Assembly (NCBI RefSeq): GCF_014697355.1
Contig: NZ_JACJRQ010000003.1
Coordinates: 248,001-312,000, forward strand
DNA: 64,000 bases
From: Nostoc calcicola FACHB-3891
GTDB taxonomy: Bacteria; Cyanobacteriota; Cyanobacteriia; Cyanobacteriales; Nostocaceae
Direction: 5' to 3'
The notes under the pieces were generated by a model. That model ran no database searches. It was given only the letters and a program-made list of their open reading frames with translations, and was not told the origin of the DNA. The position numbers and the translations under genes were made by a program. Below, piece after piece: positions 57,409-64,000 of this stretch. Numbering within the stretch: the first letter of the stretch is position 1; each line of letters starts with the position of its first letter.

Positions 57409-57528
57409 AGTTTTTCCTAAGGCTAAATCAAGCAATTATCCGCTCTCCTTTTTAAATTACGAATGACAACGGACAACGGATAAACCTTTTGAAGAAGAAT
57501 ACAGAATTCAGAATTCAGAATTCAGCAA

Positions 57529-57630
57529 TAGACTTCTTGCATCAATATTTTTTTGTGTCACGCAGAGGCGCCCAGACGCAGAGAAGAGAACGCAAAGTAA
57601 CGCAAAGTAATGACTTTTGCAAGAGATCTA
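57529..57630. mobile_element. MITE-like element, family C, inverted core
   Basis: Left end TAGACTTCTTGCATCAATAT, right end ACTTTTGCAAGAGATCTA (57613-57630). The core is the reverse complement of the core of the nifJ copy (ACGCAGAGAAGAGAACGCAA). Nearby 57500-57526 is a GAATTCA heptamer repeat. The rest of 57409-57932 has dispersed repeats and no gene. Confidence 0.7.
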
Positions 57631-57747
57631 ATCTTTACGCTTCGCTATCCGCCAGTCGCACAAAAAACATTGCTGAATTCTGACGACTGACTCCTGAATT
57701 CTCTTTGATAAATTAATACAGTTCAGAATGAGCAACAAAACCTTCAT

Positions 57748-57770
57748 GTAGAGACGCGATTTATCGCGTC
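57748..57770 (-). repeat. Dispersed palindrome, intergenic copy
   Basis: On the minus strand core GACGCGATAAATCGCGTC plus TCTAC, as at 2778. Confidence 0.8.
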
Positions 57771-57932
57771 TTGTTCTGAATTCTGCTGTAAATCTGTAAC
57801 AGCTTAAGTAAATCAGCGGGAATAAACCAAATTATATTACGAAACGTAAACAGGCTTAAAACCCTTACTAACGATAAGTGACTAATGACAAATGACACTC
57901 CCCGCCAGTTAGCTTTATTTGCACCAACTTAC

Positions 57933-58589
57933 TTATTTATCTTCCAGTAATTGATTAACTTGTTGTCCCCGACGGCCAGTTTTGATTTCATAGCGGCGGG
58001 TGAGGTTATCTTCATAGTTCATGTCTCTAGCAGCGGCGGAGTTAACAAAAGCATCACAATTCCTGCCTTGCACTACTGTTGAGGAACTACTGGTATTTTC
58101 CTCTGTACGATTGCTGTTTTGATCGCGGGCATCACTGTTATTTTTACTACCTTGGCTAGCACCATTACCGCTGACACCAATACCTAAAAAGCTAAAACCA
58201 CCGCCACCGCCGTCATTATGGCTGCTAGAAGAACTAATACGAGTGCTGTTAGAATTTGCTAAGGCAAGTTTGCCAGAACTGCTGCGAGTATTGCTACCTA
58301 AGCCAACATCACTGCATAAAGCGCGGGGATCTTTGGCTAGGGTTCTCGGATCAACCCAAGATTGATGGTCGCCTAATCCTTGAACTTCAGTATTACCAAC
58401 TCCATTGTTGGGTGAACCAGGGATAGGAGTGCGAGGAGTTACATTCCCCACAGATGCACCAGGGCTAACAGTAACAGGTTTGAAAATACTACTAGACTGA
58501 ACATCAAAAGGACCTGCAAAAGCTGGTAGTGTACTGGTTAGAAGTGCAGTAGCTGTTAACAAAGAACTAGTTAAGTGGCGGAATTTCAT
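57933..58589 (-). CDS. Secreted serine/asparagine-rich protein, unknown
   Basis: A 218-residue protein with a clear signal peptide (SSLLTATALLTSTLPAFAG, cleavage after AFA). The mature chain is rich in Ser, Asn and Gly with runs such as SSSSSHNDGGGGGFSF, so probably unstructured. A C-terminal helical part (DMNYEDNLTRRYEIKTGRRG) and two cysteines may be the folded portion. The ATG at 58589 has AGGAG 7 nt upstream; ATG 58595 would be too close. No family recognised. Confidence 0.68.
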   Translation of the reverse strand: MKFRHLTSSLLTATALLTSTLPAFAGPFDVQSSSIFKPVTVSPGASVGNVTPRTPIPGSPNNGVGNTEVQGLGDHQSWVDPRTLAKDPRALCSDVGLGSNTRSSSGKLALANSNSTRISSSSSHNDGGGGGFSFLGIGVSGNGASQGSKNNSDARDQNSNRTEENTSSSSTVVQGRNCDAFVNSAAARDMNYEDNLTRRYEIKTGRRGQQVNQLLEDK

Positions 58590-58788
58590 GGTCATACTCC
58601 TAAAGTTTGAGTGTTGATGTGTATCTTGGGTTTCAAACCCTTCACTTACCTAATAGGTTGACCTTTATTTGTTTATGCACCCTTGTCCCAAATTTTTTCC
58701 CTGCTGCTAGCAGTCACCAAGATTAATGTTACTTTTCCCCTAAAATTGGGATTAATAGGATGACAATTTTCTTGTTTTTCCCAAAAAT

Positions 58789-59373
58789 ATGCAGTATCCT
58801 TTAGAACTCACCTTTAAACTCTGGGCATTCGCACCACAAATGTCAGTTGTTGATGCTCAAGGGAATTTGGCTTTTTATGTCAAACAGAAACTCTTCAAGC
58901 TCAAGGAAGCAATTACAATCTTTGCTGATGCTGAGCAAACTCGTCCTATATATTACATCAAAGCAGATCGGATTATTGACTTCTCGGCACGCTATGACTT
59001 TACCGATAGCAACGGTACTTACATTGGTTCAGTAAAACGACGCGGATTAAAATCTCTTTGGCGTGCGCGTTATGACATTTTTGATGGCGACACGACTACT
59101 TTGAACATCCAAGAGAAAAATCCGTGGGTGAAAATTGCTGATGCCCTGTTCGCAGAAATCCCAATTGTGGGTATATTCACTGGTTATGTTTTTAATCCAG
59201 TCTACTTGGTCAGCCGAGATGATGGCACGATTGTGATGCGTTTGGAGAAAATCCCCACTTTCCTCTCCAGAAAATTTATCATCAAAGCTGTGGATCAACT
59301 CAGCGATCGCCAAGAGCAGCAAATTTTGTTAAGTTTGATGATGATGCTACTGCTAGAACGAAACCGTGGCTAA
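58789..59373 (+). CDS. LURP-one-related (scramblase-like) protein
   Basis: A 194-residue protein with the repeated beta-strand pattern of the LOR/Tubby-like fold: FAPQMSVVDAQGNLAFYVKQ, then KLKEAITIFADAEQTRPIYYI, and IGSVKRRGLKSLWRARYDIF. A hydrophobic segment (about residues 120-145) could touch the membrane. Bacterial members have no settled function. It stands alone, divergent from the secreted protein. Confidence 0.7.
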   Translation: MQYPLELTFKLWAFAPQMSVVDAQGNLAFYVKQKLFKLKEAITIFADAEQTRPIYYIKADRIIDFSARYDFTDSNGTYIGSVKRRGLKSLWRARYDIFDGDTTTLNIQEKNPWVKIADALFAEIPIVGIFTGYVFNPVYLVSRDDGTIVMRLEKIPTFLSRKFIIKAVDQLSDRQEQQILLSLMMMLLLERNRG

Positions 59374-59499
59374 AAGCTGAAGTATGAAGTATGAAGTATG
59401 AACTACAAAACATCAAGTCTGATTTGTTTTTCATTTCTATTGATAGCCTTCTGTCTGCTGTCTTCATCCTTCATACTTTACACTTCAAACAGCTTTAGT

Positions 59500-60441
59500 C
59501 TAACCAATTAATTTCTGCCAGCTACTAGGCCCAACAATTCCATCGGCTTCCAAACCATTTTGCTTTTGAAAGTTCTTGATTGCAGCTTCGGTTTGTGGCC
59601 CGTAAACGCCATCAACTTCGACACCTACACGGTATTGCAAATATCTGACAACTTCACCGCCAGCATGATTGAGTCGGATAATTCGTTTTGCCAAAATTAT
59701 ATTTATCGCATTCCATGTGGTTGCATCAGCAATTCCAGTCGGTTGCACTCCGATAATACTCTGAAATTTTTCTGTGGCAGATTTTGTGTTAGCCCCATTA
59801 ATACCATCTTCGACTAATGTCTGACCATTTTTATCAGTTATTTTGAATCGATTTAAGGCTTGTTGCAGTCTCTTAATAGTGGTATCTATATTTCCCTGTT
59901 CGTCTGGTACGGGGTTAACAGGAGCGCTTGGGACTTTACCAGTTAAGCCTTTGACGATCGCATTTGCCATTGCTTCTGGATTATAAAGATTCATATCTTT
60001 TGCCGAATCGATAAAGCAACCTTCTACCAAAATCGCCGGCATATCTGTGTTCTTCAGGACAAACAAGTGTGAACCATCCTTAACACCACGATTAAAAAAT
60101 CCCAACTTGACGATTTCATCTAATACAGGTTTAGCGATTTTTCTCCCATTCTCGCTAGTTGCAAATACTTCTGTGCCATTAGCTTGCCCGTTAAAAGAAT
60201 TAAAATGAATCGAGACATAAATATCTACTCTACTACCATTGGCTGTAGCACATCTTTTTGATAGTGAATCACGTACTGTACTTGCACTACTTGGTTTACA
60301 TACTACAACTTCATGCCCCAAAGCTCTTAACTTGGTTATAACTCTATTACCGACATCTAGAGTTAAATTATCCTCAACTTTGATTCCTCTAGCTCCGGTG
60401 TCTGGTGGACAATTGTGACCGCTATCAATTCCAAATTTCAT
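59500..60441 (-). CDS. N-acetylmuramoyl-L-alanine amidase with two peptidoglycan-binding domains
   Basis: A 313-residue Amidase_3 enzyme that cleaves the amide bond between MurNAc and the peptide. Zinc and catalytic residues: His in DSGHNCPPD, Glu in VEDNLTLDV, His in SIHFNSFNG and Glu in ILVEGCFID. Two PG_binding_1 domains follow (about residues 185-250 and 258-313, ending YGPQTEAAIKNFQKQNGL). No signal peptide is visible, so export is unexplained. GAGGA precedes the start. Confidence 0.92.
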   Translation of the reverse strand: MKFGIDSGHNCPPDTGARGIKVEDNLTLDVGNRVITKLRALGHEVVVCKPSSASTVRDSLSKRCATANGSRVDIYVSIHFNSFNGQANGTEVFATSENGRKIAKPVLDEIVKLGFFNRGVKDGSHLFVLKNTDMPAILVEGCFIDSAKDMNLYNPEAMANAIVKGLTGKVPSAPVNPVPDEQGNIDTTIKRLQQALNRFKITDKNGQTLVEDGINGANTKSATEKFQSIIGVQPTGIADATTWNAINIILAKRIIRLNHAGGEVVRYLQYRVGVEVDGVYGPQTEAAIKNFQKQNGLEADGIVGPSSWQKLIG

Positions 60442-60849
60442 GATTTCATCCTCAACTTAGTTATTTTTACACTAGTTCAAAACTATTAAAATTATAGAGA
60501 CAATTTTTTTTAAAAGTAATTTTTGGCAATGGTTGTATTATTTGAACCGTTAGTACACTGGCAGACAAATAAATTTTTCTGCAAGGCATAACAAGAGATT
60601 TTTGTGGTACGTTCTGCTGATTCCAAGGTAAATTGTCACAAAAAAACACAACCATTATAATTTATCAAAATTGGGAATAACCCAGTAATTATTGCAATAA
60701 ATTGAAATGCAGCAATTACCCCCATTATTCAGATAATAACGCTTGGTAAAAGTAGAAAGCCATGAAAAATGTACCTAATTTAATGCCCCAGTTAAAAGCA
60801 TCACCTAATGTGAACGTGGGCTGATAAAGTTGTAAATACTTTACAGGGT
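60442..60849. other. AT-rich intergenic region, no gene seen
   Basis: Upstream region of the amidase gene; no feature recognised apart from short direct repeats. Confidence 0.5.
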
Positions 60850-61216
60850 AGTCTGGGAGCGTGAAAGCCCACTGGCTTCAGCCGTGGGATGAAACGCGAC
60901 ACGGGCACTTTTAAGTGCCGTCAAGAACTGGTACAATTGAGCTGTACGCGAAGGGTAAAACCTCGGTGCAAACCTGAACCATGACAACAAAGTATGGGGT
61001 TGTAGATCTGAATCGCAGTCTACGTAAAACTTTGTGCGAAATCGGTTGAACATACTTTTGAGTTTGATTTGTACTTGTTCAAAAACGGGCAGGGCGTTGT
61101 CCGTTGTCGGAGGCACTGTCAGACGGGATTCGTCCCGCTGGTGCTGTTGATGGCACAATCTCAGGCTGTAGCTTGTGGGAGAATCCCACGCGCTTCTAGC
61201 CGTGGGAGTACGTCAA
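60850..61216 (+). mobile_element. IS200/IS605-like non-autonomous remnant
   Basis: Left hairpin CCCACTGGCTTCAGCCGTGGG (60868-60888, shown minus one base overlap) and right hairpin TCCCACGCG...CCGTGGGA (61184-61207) followed by GTACGTCAA are like the subterminal palindromes and tnpB 3' tail of cyanobacterial IS200/IS605 elements. No tnpA or tnpB reading frame remains between them. Confidence 0.45.
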
Positions 61217-61493
61217 AGACTCTACCCTTGCCTTTGTATTAACCCTGAGCAGCTTAACATATAATGCTCTACAGTATTAATAAATACGTGATAAATTTTA
61301 TACGTTTGCGATAGTTATAGACTGCTGAAGATACGAGATGCTACGCAAAGGTCTAGGTTTTATAGACGCAACTTCAGTCCGAATGGTATTTTTGCAAGAA
61401 CTCTACTGGTCTGAACCTGTTGGTAGATATTTAACAATCAGCCTGAAAGCACGTTTAAAATTTAAGTAAAGAAATATTTCGTAGCTTACGGGC

Positions 61494-64000
61494 ATGAAAC
61501 GCATCGTCTTGATTGCTGGATTTGAATCATTCAACGCCGACTTGTACAGAAAAGCGGCTTTTTTGGCTAACTCTCGGTGTCCCCAGTTGGATATTCGGGT
61601 ATTTAGCGATCGCGATCTTATCAGCAAACGCCTGGAAGTAGAAACAGCACTCGATGGCGCGGATGTGTTTTTCGGCAGCTTACTATTTGATTATGACCAA
61701 GTTGTGTGGTTGCGCGATCGCATTGCCCAAATTCCCATCCGGCTAGTGTTTGAGTCAGCCTTGGAATTGATGAGTTTAACCAAGCTGGGCGACTTTGCCA
61801 TTGGCGATAAACCCAAAGGAATGCCCAAACCAGTTAAATTCATCCTCGACAAATTTAGCAATGGACGTGAAGAAGACAAACTCGCCGGTTACATCAGCTT
61901 CTTAAAAATCGGCCCGAAACTCCTCAAATACGTGCCAGTACAAAAAGTCCAAGACTTACGCAACTGGTTAATTATCTATGGTTACTGGAATGCCAGTGGT
62001 TCAGAAAACGTCGCTTCATTATTCTGGACACTGGCAGAAAAATACTTAGGTTTAAAGGTGGGCGACATTCCGCCGCCAATCGAAACGCCGAATATGGGAT
62101 TACTTCATCCCGATTATCTAGGGTTTTTTGTATCACCGCGAGAATATTTGGAATGGTATAAAACGTATTTTAAAGACGCGATGAATCGCGTCTCTACAAA
62201 ACCGATTATCGGAATTTTACTTTATCGTAAACACGTCATCACGAAACAACCCTATATTCCGCAATTGATTCGGCGTTTTGAAGCAGCCGGCTTAATTCCT
62301 TTGCCGATTTTCATCAACGGCGTGGAAGGACATGTGGCGGTACGAGATTGGATGACAACGGACTACGAAATTGGGCAGCGACAACTAGGTAATATTGAGA
62401 CTGCCTCACTTTCAACTGAAGCAGTGAAGGTGGATGCGATCGTTTCTACAATTGGCTTTCCTCTGGTGGGTGGCCCGGCTGGTTCAATGGAAGCAGGGCG
62501 TCAGGTAGAAGTAGCAAAGCGCATCCTCACTGCCAAGAATGTACCTTATATTGTTGCTGCACCACTATTAATTCAAGATATTTACTCGTGGACGCGCCAA
62601 GGTATCGGCGGCTTGCAAAGTGTCGTATTGTATGCTTTGCCAGAACTTGATGGCGCTATTGATACGGTTCCCCTTGGTGGTTTAGTAGGTGAAAATATTT
62701 ATCTGGTTCCCGAACGGGTGCAGCGATTAATTGGTAGGGTGAAAAGTTGGGTGGCTTTGCGACAAAAACCTGCATCGGAACGCAAGATTGCGATTATTTT
62801 ATATGGTTTTCCTCCGGGTTATGGTGCTGTGGGGACAGCTGCATTATTAAATGTCCCGCGTAGTCTTTTGAAGTTTCTTTCTGCACTCAAAGACCAAGGT
62901 TACATTGTCGGAGATTTACCGGAAGATGGTGAAGAATTGATTCGCTGGGTGAAAGAAGCAGATGAAAATTTAAATGACCCAAATAATATCCCCGCGTCCG
63001 TCAACGTCCGCACATTAGAAAAATGGCTGGGATATCTGCAAACATCTCGCATTGAAAAACAATGGAAGTCTCTCATAGGAACTGGTATTAAAACCTATGG
63101 TGATGAATTCCAAATTGGTGGTGTGCAATTAGGCAATGTGTGGATAGGTGTACAACCACCTTTGGGAATACAAGGCGACCCCATGCGCTTAATGTTTGAA
63201 CGGGATTTAACGCCGCATCCCCAATATGCTGCTTACTATAAATGGCTGCAAAATGATTTTCAAGCTGATGCTATAGTTCACTTTGGAATGCATGGTACGG
63301 TGGAATGGTTGCCTGGTTCTCCTTTGGGGAATACTGGTTATTCTTGGTCGGATATTTTGTTAGGAGATTTGCCTAATCTCTATATATATGCGGCGAATAA
63401 TCCTTCGGAGTCAATTTTGGCAAAACGTCGCGGTTATGGTGTGTTGATTTCTCACAATGTACCGCCTTATGGACGGGCGGGTTTGTATAAGGAATTAATG
63501 TCATTGCGAGATTTAATTTCGGAGTATCGGGAAGATCCACAAAAGAATTATGTGCTGAAGGAAGGGATTTGTAAAAAAATTCTGGACACGGGTTTGGATT
63601 CAGATTGTCCGTTTGAGGATGCGAAAAAGTTGGGTATTTCGTTTACTCCGGAAAATATGCGGATGTTTAGCGGTCATGCTTTTGATAATTATTTGGTGGA
63701 GTTGTATGAGTATTTGCAAGTTTTAGAAAATCGGTTGTTTTCTTCGGGGTTGCATACGTTGGGGGAAGAACCTAATGAAGAAGAATTAGCTTCGTATTTG
63801 GAGGCTTATTTTGGGGAGGAGGAAGAAAGTAACGAACCGCAAAGGCGCAAAGAACGTAAAGAAAAAAGAGAAGAAGAGGGAAGATTAATAAGGAATTTGT
63901 TGATGCAATCTACTGATGAGTTAAGGAATTTGTTGAGGGGATTGAATGGGGAATATATTCCACCTGCGCCTGGTGGTGATTTGTTGCGGGATGGGGTTGG
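61494..64000 (+). CDS. chlH: Magnesium chelatase subunit H, 3' end outside window
   Basis: 835 complete codons of the large chelatase subunit that binds protoporphyrin IX, with ChlI and ChlD as partners, at the first step of chlorophyll synthesis. Start MKRIVLIAGFESFNADLYRK, later GVQPPLGIQGDPMRLMFERD, HFGMHGTVEWLPGSPLGN and YIPPAPGGDLLRDG at the window edge. Two dispersed repeats lie in frame: 62175-62197 (DAMNRVST) and 63831-63863 (NEPQRRKERKEK). Cyanobacteria may carry two chlH-type genes; these inserts suggest a divergent copy, but that is unproven. Confidence 0.93.
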   Translation, partial: MKRIVLIAGFESFNADLYRKAAFLANSRCPQLDIRVFSDRDLISKRLEVETALDGADVFFGSLLFDYDQVVWLRDRIAQIPIRLVFESALELMSLTKLGDFAIGDKPKGMPKPVKFILDKFSNGREEDKLAGYISFLKIGPKLLKYVPVQKVQDLRNWLIIYGYWNASGSENVASLFWTLAEKYLGLKVGDIPPPIETPNMGLLHPDYLGFFVSPREYLEWYKTYFKDAMNRVSTKPIIGILLYRKHVITKQPYIPQLIRRFEAAGLIPLPIFINGVEGHVAVRDWMTTDYEIGQRQLGNIETASLSTEAVKVDAIVSTIGFPLVGGPAGSMEAGRQVEVAKRILTAKNVPYIVAAPLLIQDIYSWTRQGIGGLQSVVLYALPELDGAIDTVPLGGLVGENIYLVPERVQRLIGRVKSWVALRQKPASERKIAIILYGFPPGYGAVGTAALLNVPRSLLKFLSALKDQGYIVGDLPEDGEELIRWVKEADENLNDPNNIPASVNVRTLEKWLGYLQTSRIEKQWKSLIGTGIKTYGDEFQIGGVQLGNVWIGVQPPLGIQGDPMRLMFERDLTPHPQYAAYYKWLQNDFQADAIVHFGMHGTVEWLPGSPLGNTGYSWSDILLGDLPNLYIYAANNPSESILAKRRGYGVLISHNVPPYGRAGLYKELMSLRDLISEYREDPQKNYVLKEGICKKILDTGLDSDCPFEDAKKLGISFTPENMRMFSGHAFDNYLVELYEYLQVLENRLFSSGLHTLGEEPNEEELASYLEAYFGEEEESNEPQRRKERKEKREEEGRLIRNLLMQSTDELRNLLRGLNGEYIPPAPGGDLLRDGV
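62175..62197 (+). repeat. Dispersed palindrome inside chlH
   Basis: Core GACGCGATGAATCGCGTC plus TCTAC, encoding DAMNRVST, identical to the copy in the acetate-CoA ligase gene. Confidence 0.85.
63831..63863 (+). repeat. GCAAAGGCGCAAAGAACG repeat inside chlH
   Basis: AACGAACCGCAAAGGCGCAA and following bases are a common intergenic repeat (relatives at 36014 and 57590), here translated as a basic NEPQRRKERKEK loop. Confidence 0.7.

Noticed and set aside
60841..61158. 105-codon minus-strand open frame.
   Set aside because: It lies within the IS200/IS605-like remnant, has no ribosome site and no recognisable protein features.
1..64000. tRNA or rRNA genes.
   Set aside because: I looked for T-loop and CCA-proximal patterns by eye and saw none; a tRNAscan run would be decisive.

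Overview
The window is typical of a filamentous, probably heterocyst-forming cyanobacterium of the Nostoc/Anabaena type. The clues are frequent GCGATCGC (HIP1) octamers, heptameric intergenic repeats (AATGACA, GGGGCAG, GAATTCA), a light-life gene (chlH), a CP12 protein and many small dispersed repeats. This placement is an inference from signature content; no rRNA is present and I saw no tRNA gene.

Layout. 1-6.3 kb: the 3' part of topA, a methyltransferase, an RluE-type pseudouridine synthase, an MFS exporter and a short-chain dehydrogenase, separated by MITE-like elements. 6.3-14.3 kb: accessory DNA with a MITE nested inside another MITE, a desaturase-like protein, a TetR regulator, two DUF2231 membrane proteins next to the stump of a cytochrome oxidase coxC gene, and a FUSC-type transporter. 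14.3-21.4 kb: a PAS/GAF hybrid histidine kinase coupled to an XRE regulator, an orphan cas6 carrying a CRISPR-repeat-like hairpin in its leader, and an AAA_35-type protein. 21.9-25.3 kb: two MscS channels.

25.7-56 kb is a fermentation and hydrogen island: ppsA, a DUF4327 gene, a P-type ATPase, pfkA, the bidirectional NiFe hydrogenase genes hoxE, hoxF, hoxU, hoxY and hoxH, the maturation protease hoxW, a CBS-CP12 fusion, a rhodanese, an ADP-forming acetate-CoA ligase fused to GNAT, nifJ (pyruvate:ferredoxin oxidoreductase), a second P-type ATPase and a dihydroorotate dehydrogenase-like protein. Together they could take sugar phosphate to pyruvate, acetyl-CoA and acetate plus ATP, and dispose of electrons as H2. 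A two-gene AAA/Toprim-like module and a broken HNH endonuclease sit inside it as apparent insertions.

The most interesting signal is a 17-bp tandem motif, CCTCACAANTTCCTCAA (CTCA half-sites 11 bp apart). It occurs upstream of ppsA, the DUF4327 gene, pfkA, hoxE, hoxW and nifJ, and suggests one regulator (perhaps OmpR/PhoB-type) controlling the island. Other highlights are a tandem duplication that makes a stand-alone HoxE iron-sulfur domain between hoxE and hoxF, and several different dispersed repeats read in frame inside nifJ, the acetate-CoA ligase gene, chlH and a small antitoxin-like gene.

56-64 kb: small secreted or membrane proteins, a LURP-one-like protein, a peptidoglycan amidase, an IS200/IS605-like remnant, and the 5' two-thirds of chlH running off the window.
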